DNA of 64,000 nucleotides. It comes from an uncultured Erythrobacter sp. (GTDB lineage: Bacteria; Pseudomonadota; Alphaproteobacteria; Sphingomonadales; Sphingomonadaceae). How positions within the stretch are numbered: position 1 is the first letter of the stretch; each line of letters starts with the position of its first letter. Of the stretch, positions 41,867-51,054 are shown in pieces. The notes under the pieces were generated by a model. That model saw nothing but the letters and a program-made list of their open reading frames with translations, made no database searches and was not told the DNA's origin. The DNA lies in assembly GCA_947495555.1 (NCBI GenBank), contig CANLZI010000001.1:2146861-2210860 (forward strand). Direction: 5' to 3'. The translations under genes and the position numbers were made by a program.

Positions 41867-44524
41867 ATGAAGAATAGCATCACCGGCGCGTCCGTGAGCG
41901 CGCTGGCAATCGCAATGGCGTCACCTGCTTATGCTCAGAATACAGAATCGCAATCAGGTCAGGAAGCAAATCGCGAAGGCGGCGTAAATACGATTATCGT
42001 AACAGCGCAAAAGCGCAGCGAGGATCTGCAGGATGTGCCAGTGTCCGTTTCTGCAATTGGCGAAGAGGCGCTTGATGAACTGAACATCGCGACCTTCGAA
42101 GATTATCTTGAGCAGCTGCCAACTGTGACCGCCGGCGGCAGCGGCCCGGGCCAAAGCACGATCTACATTCGCGGCCTTGCCTCCACCACGCCCAACCTGA
42201 CCACAGCCGGTGTTGCTGGCCTAGCGCCCAATGTTGCGCTGTATCTGGACGAGCAACCATTGGCTCAGCCTGGCCGTAACCTTGACGTTTACGCCGCAGA
42301 CATGGCGCGCATCGAAGTTCTGTCGGGACCGCAGGGAACGCTGTTTGGCGCAAGTTCGCAAGCCGGTGTTGTTCGTCTGATTTCGAACAAGCCTGATCTT
42401 GGCGGTTTTGATGCCGCATTCAATGCTGGCGTGTCCTTCACCAAAGGTGGTGAAACCAGCTACAAAGCCGATGTAATGGTCAATGTGCCCGTCACCGACA
42501 CTTTCGCATTGCGAGGTGTTGTCTACCTGGACGACCAAGGCGGTTATATCGACAATATCACTGGCACCCGCAATCTGGGCGAGAGCGCGCGCTTCCGTTC
42601 TGCTGGCACTGTGCGCAGCAATGGTGTGGCCGTCAGCCCCTTGCGCGGCGGGTTCCAAGCTGGTGCCGATCTGACCAATGTTACCTTCCTGAATGCAGAC
42701 AATGCGGGCATGGTGCAGGACGATTTCAACGACACGCAATATGCTGGCTTTCGCGCGACAGCTCTGTGGGAAATCACACCGGATTGGAAAGTAACCCTCG
42801 CGCACTCACGCCAAAGCGTTGAGAGCGACGGCGTGTTCTTTGCCGATCCCGAACTGGACGGTTTGGGCGATCTGGAAATCCAGCGCTTTGAGCAAGACCG
42901 TCTGGAAGATGATTTCTCCAACACCAGTTGGACCGTCGAAGGACGTCTGGCCATGCTGGATGTGGTCTATACCGGTGCCTATACTGATCGCGAGACAGAG
43001 CAGCGAGTCGATTACACCGACTACCTGTTTGTTGGTCAGTACCTACCCTATTATATCTGCGATGGAAGCGTGAGCTATCCGGGCGCAGGCAACGATCCGA
43101 GCGGCACTTGCCAGGCTCCAAATCTGTATGTGACTTCAGCCAGCGACACGACCGTGTTCACGCAAGAATTGCGTTTCAATACGCCGGTTGAAAACCGCTG
43201 GCGGGTTACCGCTGGTGGCTTCTACTCCGACCTGGAATTGAAAGAGCGCAACGATTTTGCATATCCCGGCAATGTACTGGCCCAGCCATTTGGACCATTT
43301 GCGCCCAACTTCCCGCAGGAAGGCTTCACAACCGTGGACGGTCCCTTCCCTGCCGAAACAATCTTCCGCAACGATATTCGCCGGACGGACAAGCAGTGGG
43401 GCATTTTTGGCGAGGCGAGCTTTGACATAGTGCCTGATCTACTGACGCTGACCTTAGGTGCACGCTATTATGATATCGAAGTTGATTTCGAAGGTAGTGC
43501 CAACGGTTCGTTCTGTAACTCTGGTGCCGCTCAAGATGCCAACGCCTTTGGCACCGACATCAACGATCTGTATGATGGCGATGGCGAGTTTACCTTCATC
43601 GGATCGTGTAATGCGGCCCTGCGCCAAACCTTCGATCTGAACGATAGTCTGGCCGACATTCAGGCCGCTGGCCTGTCCGCAACGCAGGCACAGCAAGTGT
43701 TCAACGCTGTTCGCGCGCCAGACACAGCACAGACCGATGGCTTCATCTACAAGGGCACCCTGACCGTGACCCCGAATGAAGACACTTTGCTCTACCTCAC
43801 CTATTCAGAAGGCTTCCGTCCCGGTCTGCTTAACCGGCCGGGTGGTGCGACCAATGGAGCTGGCTTTACCGTGCCCTTCGAGCTGGAAACCGATGAGGTG
43901 AAGAACTATGAACTGGGCTGGAAACTGGACCTTGCCGATGGCCAGTTCCGTTTCAATGGCAGCGCATTCTATGTTGACATCAGCAATCTGCAAACCACCA
44001 TCTTTGATCCCAGCATCACCAATCTGTTCTTCTCGGCCAATGCCGCCGATGCAGAAATCAAGGGTGTAGAAGCAGACTTCACCTTCGCTCCCTATTCCGC
44101 ACCGGGTCTGACCGTTGCAGGGGCATTCTCCGTGCTCGACGCAGAGATTACCGAAGTGCTGATCCCGACCGCCGATGTGATCGCCGGTTCAGAGTTGGCC
44201 TTTGCGCCATCCTTCCAGGGCAATTTGCGGGTCCGTTACGAATGGGATTTGTCGGACACTCTGGAGGCCTATATCCAGCCGCAAATCAGCTATTCTGCAT
44301 CGAAAGTCACCGATGTGATCGAGATCAACAAGCTTGAACTGGACAGCTACACCATCGTGGACATGGCGGTGGGCGTATCGAACGAGAATTGGCGCTTTGA
44401 ACTGTTCGGCGATAATCTGTTCGACGAGCGCGCGCAGATCTCGGGCAATTTTGTGAATGACCGTCCGCAGATCACCACCAACCGGCCGATGACCATCGGG
44501 TTCAGGGTCGGCTACGACTACTGA
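41867..44524 (+). CDS. TonB-dependent outer-membrane receptor
   Basis: This 885-residue protein has a signal peptide (to AYAQ, residue 24) and a TonB-box-like NTIIVTAQKR segment. The plug domain (VPVSVSAIGEEAL, then IYIRGLAS and VEVLSGPQGTLFGASSQAG-type motif) is followed by a long beta-barrel ending in an aromatic (GFRVGYDY). The plug/barrel pattern is that of the large sphingomonad receptor group that imports siderophores, glycans or aromatics. It is followed by a terminator and a sulfotransferase gene. The ligand is unknown. Confidence 0.94.
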   Translation: MKNSITGASVSALAIAMASPAYAQNTESQSGQEANREGGVNTIIVTAQKRSEDLQDVPVSVSAIGEEALDELNIATFEDYLEQLPTVTAGGSGPGQSTIYIRGLASTTPNLTTAGVAGLAPNVALYLDEQPLAQPGRNLDVYAADMARIEVLSGPQGTLFGASSQAGVVRLISNKPDLGGFDAAFNAGVSFTKGGETSYKADVMVNVPVTDTFALRGVVYLDDQGGYIDNITGTRNLGESARFRSAGTVRSNGVAVSPLRGGFQAGADLTNVTFLNADNAGMVQDDFNDTQYAGFRATALWEITPDWKVTLAHSRQSVESDGVFFADPELDGLGDLEIQRFEQDRLEDDFSNTSWTVEGRLAMLDVVYTGAYTDRETEQRVDYTDYLFVGQYLPYYICDGSVSYPGAGNDPSGTCQAPNLYVTSASDTTVFTQELRFNTPVENRWRVTAGGFYSDLELKERNDFAYPGNVLAQPFGPFAPNFPQEGFTTVDGPFPAETIFRNDIRRTDKQWGIFGEASFDIVPDLLTLTLGARYYDIEVDFEGSANGSFCNSGAAQDANAFGTDINDLYDGDGEFTFIGSCNAALRQTFDLNDSLADIQAAGLSATQAQQVFNAVRAPDTAQTDGFIYKGTLTVTPNEDTLLYLTYSEGFRPGLLNRPGGATNGAGFTVPFELETDEVKNYELGWKLDLADGQFRFNGSAFYVDISNLQTTIFDPSITNLFFSANAADAEIKGVEADFTFAPYSAPGLTVAGAFSVLDAEITEVLIPTADVIAGSELAFAPSFQGNLRVRYEWDLSDTLEAYIQPQISYSASKVTDVIEINKLELDSYTIVDMAVGVSNENWRFELFGDNLFDERAQISGNFVNDRPQITTNRPMTIGFRVGYDY

Positions 44525-44543
44525 TCCTCAGTCTGAACAGCAC

Positions 44544-44591
44544 AAACGGTGGAGGCGGGCCTGCAATCACAGGTTCACCTCCGCCGTTTTG
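44544..44591 (+). terminator. Intrinsic terminator after the TonB receptor
   Basis: AAACGGTGGAGG is complementary, with one gap, to CCTCCGCCGTTTT about 22 bases downstream, followed by GCTTT. The strong GC stem and T-run fit a terminator or attenuator ahead of the sulfotransferase gene, whose ribosome site starts just after it. Confidence 0.7.
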
Positions 44592-44608
44592 CTTTGTAGG
44601 GACGCATG

Positions 44609-46576
44609 ATGTCTGACCGCGAGCAAACTCTCAAACAAGCGCAGCAGGCCTTGCAAGCTGGCAAGTTTGCTGACGGCCGAGCGCTTGCAGATGCGTTGCT
44701 GGAAGCCAACGCGAGCGATGCAGAGGCGCTGTATATCGCCGCGGTCGGCGCGCGTTATCAGCAGGATTTTGTGGTGGCGCACAGTTATCTTGAGCGACTG
44801 CATCAGCACATGCCCGAATATGGCCGTGCATGGCAGGAACAGGGCCATCTAGACTTGGCCCAGGGCGACAATCAGAAGGCCTTGGCGGCCTTTATCCGCG
44901 CGACGAAATTCAACCCCGCGTTGGAGGCCAGTTGGCGCGAGCAAGCCCGCTTGCTGACCGGCAGCGGCAAGGTGGCAGAAGCGCAGGCAGCCAGTTCTCA
45001 GCATCAACGTCTGGCGCGTCTCCCGCGCGAATTGCTGGCTGTCACTAATCACCTTGCCGAGGGCCGCTTGCTGCGGGCCGAAGAAGTGTGCCGCTATTAT
45101 CTGCGCCAACATCCGCGAGATGTCGAAGGCATGCGTTTGCTCGCCAAAATCGGGATCGAGCTGGGCATTCTGGACGATGCGGAATTTCTGCTGGAAAGCG
45201 CGGTCACATTTGCGCCCGACGATATCCAGCTTCGGCTCGATTACATTGACGCATTGCGGCGGCGGCAGAAATTTACCGAGGCTCTGGCACAGGCCCAACA
45301 ATTGCACGAGCGCGACCCTAACAATCCGCTGTTCCAATCGCGCCTGGCGATCGAGAGCATCCAGAGCGGCGATTTTTCGCGCGGGCTGGACCTGTTCGAT
45401 GCAGTTTTGGCCAAGCTCCCCAATGATCCCGCCAATCTGACCAGCAAGGGGCATGCGCTGAAGACCACCGGCGCGCAGATTGATGCCATTGACAGCTATC
45501 GCGCCGCGATTGCCGCCAAGCCCGATCATGGCGATGCGTGGTATGCGCTGGCCAACCTTAAGACTTACCGATTTGACGAGGCCGAAGTTGCCGCCATGCG
45601 CGAACATGTCCAGCGCAGCGATTTGGCCTTTATGGACCGGGTCCACATGTCCTTTTCGCTGGGCAAAGCATTGGAAGATAGTGGCGATTATGAAGCCAGC
45701 ATCGGCTTCTATGATCAGGGCAACGCATTAAAGCGTGCGCAAACCCGCTACAATGCGGACGCCATGACCAAAGAGCTGGACAAGCAGCGAGAGCATTGCA
45801 CGACCGATCTGTTTGAACGACACAAGGGCGCTGGCCATCAGGCTCCTGATCCTATCTTTATCCTCGGCCTTCCGCGCGCTGGCTCCACCTTGCTCGAACA
45901 GATTTTGGCGAGCCATTCGCAGATTGATGGAACCCTGGAACTGCCCAATATTCTGGCGCTGGCCCACCGGCTGCGAGGTCGCAAAGCTGGCGCATCGCTC
46001 TATCCGGGCATCCTGCATGATCTGAACGCTGAGCAGCTGGAAAAATTTGGGGCCGAATTCATCGAGAACACCCGCATCCATCGCCAAGGTGCTCCTTTCT
46101 TCATCGACAAGATGCCGAACAATTTCCGCCACATTGGTCTGATCCATCTGATCTTGCCCAATGCGAAGATCATCGATGCCCGCCGCGATCCGATGGATTG
46201 CTGCTTCTCCGGTTTCAAACAATTGTTCGCCGAGGGGCAGGAATTCACCTACGGACTCGAAGAAGTGGGTCGATACTACTCAGATTATGTCGATCTGATG
46301 GACCATTGGGGCACCGTCCTGCCGGGCAAGGTCTTGCGGGTGCAACACGAGGATGTCCTAGATGATCTGGAGGGACAAACCCGCCGCATGCTCGACCATC
46401 TTGGGCTTCCGTTCGAGGAAGCCTGCCTCGCCTTCCACCAGACGGATCGCGCTGTGCGGACCGCCTCCAGCGAGCAAGTGCGTGAGCCGATCAACCGCAA
46501 GGGTCAGAATGCGTGGAAGCCATTTGAGAAGTGGCTGGGACCGCTGAAGGACGCTTTACGACTGACTATGGCCTAA
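44609..46576 (+). CDS. TPR-containing sulfotransferase
   Basis: This is a protein of about 655 residues. The first 400 form tetratricopeptide repeats (LEANASDAEALYIAAVGARY, then repeated LAQGDNQKALAAFIRATKFNP-type units). The C-terminal 250 form a PAPS-dependent sulfotransferase with the 5'-phosphosulfate loop LGLPRAGSTLLEQILASH and the 3'-phosphate site DARRDPMDCC. The ATG at 44609 is better spaced from AGGGA than the one at 44606. TPR-sulfotransferases often lie beside TonB receptors in Sphingomonadales. The acceptor could be a protein tyrosine or a glycan. Confidence 0.9.
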   Translation: MSDREQTLKQAQQALQAGKFADGRALADALLEANASDAEALYIAAVGARYQQDFVVAHSYLERLHQHMPEYGRAWQEQGHLDLAQGDNQKALAAFIRATKFNPALEASWREQARLLTGSGKVAEAQAASSQHQRLARLPRELLAVTNHLAEGRLLRAEEVCRYYLRQHPRDVEGMRLLAKIGIELGILDDAEFLLESAVTFAPDDIQLRLDYIDALRRRQKFTEALAQAQQLHERDPNNPLFQSRLAIESIQSGDFSRGLDLFDAVLAKLPNDPANLTSKGHALKTTGAQIDAIDSYRAAIAAKPDHGDAWYALANLKTYRFDEAEVAAMREHVQRSDLAFMDRVHMSFSLGKALEDSGDYEASIGFYDQGNALKRAQTRYNADAMTKELDKQREHCTTDLFERHKGAGHQAPDPIFILGLPRAGSTLLEQILASHSQIDGTLELPNILALAHRLRGRKAGASLYPGILHDLNAEQLEKFGAEFIENTRIHRQGAPFFIDKMPNNFRHIGLIHLILPNAKIIDARRDPMDCCFSGFKQLFAEGQEFTYGLEEVGRYYSDYVDLMDHWGTVLPGKVLRVQHEDVLDDLEGQTRRMLDHLGLPFEEACLAFHQTDRAVRTASSEQVREPINRKGQNAWKPFEKWLGPLKDALRLTMA

Positions 46577-46578
46577 AC

Positions 46579-46607
46579 AAACCGGTCTGGATATCTTCCG
46601 GTTTCTT
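46579..46607 (+). terminator. Hairpin after the sulfotransferase gene
   Basis: AAACCGG (46579-46585) pairs with CCGGTTT (46598-46604), followed by CTT. A short T-tract makes it a modest terminator candidate. Confidence 0.5.
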
Positions 46608-46679
46608 GAAAGGTTTGGCATCGCTGGTGTGTTCGTTCGTCTTGAAGGCTGGTTAAACCGGCAAGCATCCCCTTCAAAT

Positions 46680-47520
46680 GGCACTGTCAGAGCAAGTGCA
46701 CTTGATTGAAGGTTGAGGTGATTAGGGTGGGGCGGATGGATGCCCAGAGCCAAGAAGCCAACCAGTCTGTTTCGATACTTCAACTCATCGCCTGAGGTCA
46801 TTCGGCTGGAAGTGATGATGTACGTCCGCTTTCCGATGAGCTTGCGGAACGTTGAAGATCTTCTCGCCGAGCGCGGCATTGATATTTGCCACGAGACGGT
46901 TCGGTTCTGGTGGAACAGGTTTGGCCCAATGTTTGCCGCCGACATCAAGCGACAAAGGATCAGCCGAATGCGTGGATTTCGTAACTGGCGTTGGCACGTC
47001 GATGAGGTCTTTGTAAAGATCAACGATGAGACCCACTATCGATGGCGAGCTGTCGATCACGAAGGTGAAGAGCTCGAAAGTTATGTCACGAAGAAGCGGG
47101 ATAAGAAGGCAGCTTTGCGCTTCCTCAAGAAGGTGCTGAAGCGACATGGGAAGGCTGAAGCGATCGTCACAGACGGCCTAAAATCTTATCCTGCAGCGAT
47201 GCGGGAACCCGGTACTTTGGACCGCAGAGAAATGGGGAGGTGGCTCAACAATCGAGTAGAGAACTCCCACCTACCGTTTCGACGATGAGAGCGAGCCATG
47301 CTCAGGTTCAGACATATGAAGTCGCTACAGAAGTTCGCTTCAGTTCAGGCCAACGTCCACAATCACTTCGACAAAGATCGTCACCTCATCGAAAGACAGA
47401 CTTACAAAGAAAACCGCTCGGCCGCCCTGGCTTAGTGGCAAAACCTTATGGCCTGATCGAGAACGGGGGTATGCACCAATCTGCCAAATGGAGACGAGTT
47501 AGCGTTAGACTGACAGCACC
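46680..47520 (+). mobile_element. IS6-family insertion sequence (about 841 bp)
   Basis: The left end GGCACTGTCAGAGCAAGTGC and the right end AGCGTTAGACTGACAGCACC share the core GG(C/T)(A/G)CTGTCAG when one is reversed. The length fits the IS6 family. The single transposase gene inside has two in-frame stop codons, so the copy is probably dead. It sits between the sulfotransferase gene and the 3' end of the outer-membrane protein gene. Confidence 0.85.
46740..47456 (+). pseudogene. IS6-family transposase with two nonsense codons
   Basis: The frame encodes an IS6/IS26-type transposase: N-terminal HTH (SSPEVIRLEVMMYV), then DDE segments (WHVDEVFVKI, VTDGLKSYPAA, NNRVENSHLPFRR). At 47286 a TGA stands where an Arg codon is expected (FRR-stop-ERAMLRF). 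A TAG at 47433 replaces the Glu of ALAEWQNLMA, and the natural stop is at 47454. Reading through both restores the full family length of about 238 residues with no frameshift. Point decay without deletion suggests a fairly recent loss. Confidence 0.88.
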
Positions 47521-47553
47521 TATCTAATCGAGGCTTTCTCGCCAAAAAAGAGA

Positions 47554-50500
47554 TCAAAATTTTCCTAGAATGTTCAAGAATGGGCCGTGGCTGGAATAAC
47601 TTTGGTCTGTCAAGTCGTCAGAGAAATCAGAGAGCGAATATCCTGCCCCGATCTTCACGTTGTTGTTTATGTGACGATAGACTGCGCCCAATGCGCCGAG
47701 GCGCATGTCGTCGGCTGCCGTGATCCACAGCGCGCGACCCTCCAATAGTACGTCCCACTTTTCGACGACGTTATAGTCAGCACGGATCACCGCTAGGTGC
47801 GCTGTCGAGCTGACGAACTCGCCACTTTCGCGGCCAAGCGACACCTTGCCAGTACGATAGCCATACTTGCCGCCCAAGGTGAGTTTTCGAGATGCATCGT
47901 AGTTGAAATCGATCACACCGATATGGCTAATCTGCTTCGGGCTTTGTGCCTCGCCCCCACCAGTGATTTGGCCAACTGGGCCCAGGTCTTCGAAGTAAGA
48001 GAAGCGTGCCAGTGCATTGAGCTTTTCATTGTTTACAGGGCGATATGCAAAGCCCGCCACTGCTTCTGTGAACTCAGCGGCAAGTACTGAATCCGACGAA
48101 TTGTCCGCACGCGCCAGATTCACGCGGCCAACAAAGCGCCAATCGGGATCGATTGAGTAGCTCAGGTCATTGCGCACAAGCCAAACCGTCTGGTCCAGTC
48201 CCGATGGGCTGGTTTCCCGGCGCAATTCAACAGAACTTCCCAAGCGGAAGTCTTCGCGGCTGTAGCCAATGCCAAAGGTTGCCGCGGTCCGGCGGAATTC
48301 ACCGGTCGTTGCATCATCAATTCGGCCTGTTTCAAAGCTACCAGTGATGGCGAGGTGTTCAACCGGCTCAAAGGTCAGGCCAAAGCTCCGTGTAAGTGCC
48401 GGGGCTGCTCCACCGATGCCGACACGGTTTTCGCCATATACCGAAAGCGCATCGGAGAAGCGCTGACGGGTACCGACGACCAGACTTCCGCGATTGGAGC
48501 GTGTAAAGATATTCTGACTGTCGAGCCCGGAATCGGTGCGGTCCGCAAACAGGCTGTATCCCACATAGGCTTCGGAGCCTTCGCTCAAGCGACGATTGAC
48601 TTGAACGTCAGCGCCCATGCCACCGTCACCTTCAGACAATTCGCCTGTGACAGACATGCGCTGAGTGATTTGGGCTTGGAGTCCAATGCCCGCGCGATTG
48701 TTTCGCCTGCGCGTGGCATCTCGATCAAGCGTCACCTGGCCAAAGGCATAGGACGACCAGTTTTCGCCGCCCGGTGCATAGCCCAGTTCAACCGCCAGAT
48801 CTGAGCGGCTGCCGTCCTGTACGCTGCTAAACAGCTGGCCTGGTGTGCGATCCTCGTGACGAAGGCCGAGCTTGGTGGTGATTGTGCCTGTGCCAGATGC
48901 GAAGGAATTCTCGATATCGATGGTGCCTGTTTCGCTTGCGCCGGTATTGCCCGAAGAAAGCGATTCAAATCCCGCAGCAATGCGGCCGTTGGCGAGAGGA
49001 ACCGCAGTCGAGACGCCCCAACGCTCCGTTTTAGCAGGTGTCAATCGACCAGCGGAAGAGAAGCCTTGATCCTGGCGCTCGAAATAGCCACCCAGTGTCA
49101 CGCCTTCGCCAGCCTTTCCGGTTAGCTCGTTAACATTGAGGGCAGCTTCCGTGCGCCATGCTTTGGCTTCGACACCAGCTACACCTGGCGTTGCGATATC
49201 TGTAAATGACAGACCGCCATCGACAGAGTTGGACTGGCCGAAGCCAGGGCCTTCGCTCTGAGCAATCTCGGCCTTGAAATATGTGCCTACCGTCGCGCGG
49301 ACCAATACATCCGCACCGAAAAGGTTCTGTGATGCTTCTTCGACTGTGTCGCGCTGAGCGGTAATTCCGAAACGGACGACCTCATTGAGCCAACCCGATG
49401 CGCGCCCACCAAGTGTGTAACCATCAAGGCTACCCACTGTCGGTGTGTACTCGTAACGAACAACCAGAACAGGCACATTACCTGTTGAGCTGCCTTCACG
49501 AACTACGCCGCTGCCGGCAACCGTTGAGCCGAGTGGTTTGAGCAGTGTAACGCGGCCCTGGAAGGGGTCGAAGTCATAATCTTGCTGTGCGTAGAGATCG
49601 CGCGATTCAATCACGATACCGGTTTCGAGGTCACGCACTTCCACACGGATTCGTTCTGATCCAACCGAAACGTCCTGACGCTGCAGGAAGTAGAGCGAGC
49701 CGCCGGTACCGCGGAATTCCTCGCGTGCCGGGACTGTACCCGGATCGGAAGCGAATCCAGTGATTTGCAGTTTACGCTCGCCAAACTCGGTGGTGTCTTC
49801 GCTGTTGAGATCAATCAATGCACCAAACAGTCCGCGATCAAGTTGGGCAAGTTCGGCGCCATTGATGGCTGTTGTGAAGTTGCCAAGCACCAGCTGGCTC
49901 GCGTCCTTGTTGACACGAAGATAGAAGCTACCCTGTGTCGACGCATCTTCGACCAGCGTGGAATCATCGCCATAGGTTGGGTAGAATTGCTCGCTGTTGA
50001 GACGGCGCAGCAGTTGGCGCGGATCCTTGCGATCCAGATTGCTGAAAATGTCGTCCAGACGCTCTTCGCCGGTGTCAAGCGAGGTTGTGATCCGCCAATC
50101 GTCACCCACTATACCCTTGGCGTAGATTGCACCGCGGCCAATCGCATAGCTACCATCGGCCAGTGTATCGCCGGAAACGTCGCGCGATGGGCCGCTGCCG
50201 TAGCTCTTGCCGATGGTGACATCGCCTTGGCCGACCACAAACCAATCATCACGGTCAACCGCGAAGCTCTGCGTCGCTTCTTTGACGACTTCGCCGCTGC
50301 GCTCGACAATTACCTTGAATTCGCCGTCTTTGCGCGAAACGATCTGCTGTGCGGCGAACGCACCATTTGCGGCGACCGGAACAGCCTGTCCGTTGACGAA
50401 AACGGCCTCTTGGTTCGGATGAGCTTTACCAGTAACCGTGGCCATTACGCCTTGAAGCGCGATGTTGCGCTTGGCCGATTCGTCGACCAGCCCAAACTCT

Positions 50501-51054
50501 GGGCTGGTTGGCGCATTTTCGGCACCGATTTGCTCGGGAACTTGCTCGTTGAGAACTGTCAGCTCATGCGCTGCGCTTTCGTCGAACTTTCCATCTTCTC
50601 CGTAGACTCGATAGACGAAATATAGCGCTTCCGGGCTTGTCTGGTCAGCGTTCCAGGTTGCACTGCCGAACTTGTCCGTTTCGATCACCGCTAGAGGCTC
50701 GCTATCGGGTGATCCTCCGGCATCGAAGACGCGAATTTCCCCGCGTTCAACAAAAGACGGATAGTTGTTGAAGGTCTGAAATCGCGCTTCTTCGCCACGA
50801 ACGACTGTGCGCACGCTGTCGACAAGACCGACGCCCATGACAGGTGTGACAATCAAAGTATCGGCACGGAATCGGATCTCATATTTATCTTCGTTAAAGT
50901 GATTGGCATCAGCCGATGCGCCTACTTCGGTCTGGACCACCGATTCTCTAGCGTCCTGTGCAGTCGCGATAGTTGGATTGGCACAAACAGCCAATGCGAC
51001 AAGCGCTGAGCTGACGAAGAGTTTGCTCCGCAGGGGCTTGGAAGAAGTAGTCAT
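47554..51054 (-). CDS. Large outer-membrane barrel protein of the DUF11 operon
   Basis: This 1166-residue protein has a signal peptide (to IATAQ, about residue 33). Ig-like or carrier beta domains follow (about 50-290), with a conserved FYPTYGDDST region near 355 and then a long series of amphipathic strands. It ends in LNILGKF, with the terminal Phe typical of BAM substrates. A barrel exporter, receptor or anchor for the preceding DUF11 proteins is likely from context. I know the architecture from similar loci but no proven function. GGGGGG precedes the ATG, which overlaps the upstream stop (ATGA). Confidence 0.75.
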   Translation of the reverse strand: MTTSSKPLRSKLFVSSALVALAVCANPTIATAQDARESVVQTEVGASADANHFNEDKYEIRFRADTLIVTPVMGVGLVDSVRTVVRGEEARFQTFNNYPSFVERGEIRVFDAGGSPDSEPLAVIETDKFGSATWNADQTSPEALYFVYRVYGEDGKFDESAAHELTVLNEQVPEQIGAENAPTSPEFGLVDESAKRNIALQGVMATVTGKAHPNQEAVFVNGQAVPVAANGAFAAQQIVSRKDGEFKVIVERSGEVVKEATQSFAVDRDDWFVVGQGDVTIGKSYGSGPSRDVSGDTLADGSYAIGRGAIYAKGIVGDDWRITTSLDTGEERLDDIFSNLDRKDPRQLLRRLNSEQFYPTYGDDSTLVEDASTQGSFYLRVNKDASQLVLGNFTTAINGAELAQLDRGLFGALIDLNSEDTTEFGERKLQITGFASDPGTVPAREEFRGTGGSLYFLQRQDVSVGSERIRVEVRDLETGIVIESRDLYAQQDYDFDPFQGRVTLLKPLGSTVAGSGVVREGSSTGNVPVLVVRYEYTPTVGSLDGYTLGGRASGWLNEVVRFGITAQRDTVEEASQNLFGADVLVRATVGTYFKAEIAQSEGPGFGQSNSVDGGLSFTDIATPGVAGVEAKAWRTEAALNVNELTGKAGEGVTLGGYFERQDQGFSSAGRLTPAKTERWGVSTAVPLANGRIAAGFESLSSGNTGASETGTIDIENSFASGTGTITTKLGLRHEDRTPGQLFSSVQDGSRSDLAVELGYAPGGENWSSYAFGQVTLDRDATRRRNNRAGIGLQAQITQRMSVTGELSEGDGGMGADVQVNRRLSEGSEAYVGYSLFADRTDSGLDSQNIFTRSNRGSLVVGTRQRFSDALSVYGENRVGIGGAAPALTRSFGLTFEPVEHLAITGSFETGRIDDATTGEFRRTAATFGIGYSREDFRLGSSVELRRETSPSGLDQTVWLVRNDLSYSIDPDWRFVGRVNLARADNSSDSVLAAEFTEAVAGFAYRPVNNEKLNALARFSYFEDLGPVGQITGGGEAQSPKQISHIGVIDFNYDASRKLTLGGKYGYRTGKVSLGRESGEFVSSTAHLAVIRADYNVVEKWDVLLEGRALWITAADDMRLGALGAVYRHINNNVKIGAGYSLSDFSDDLTDQSYSSHGPFLNILGKF

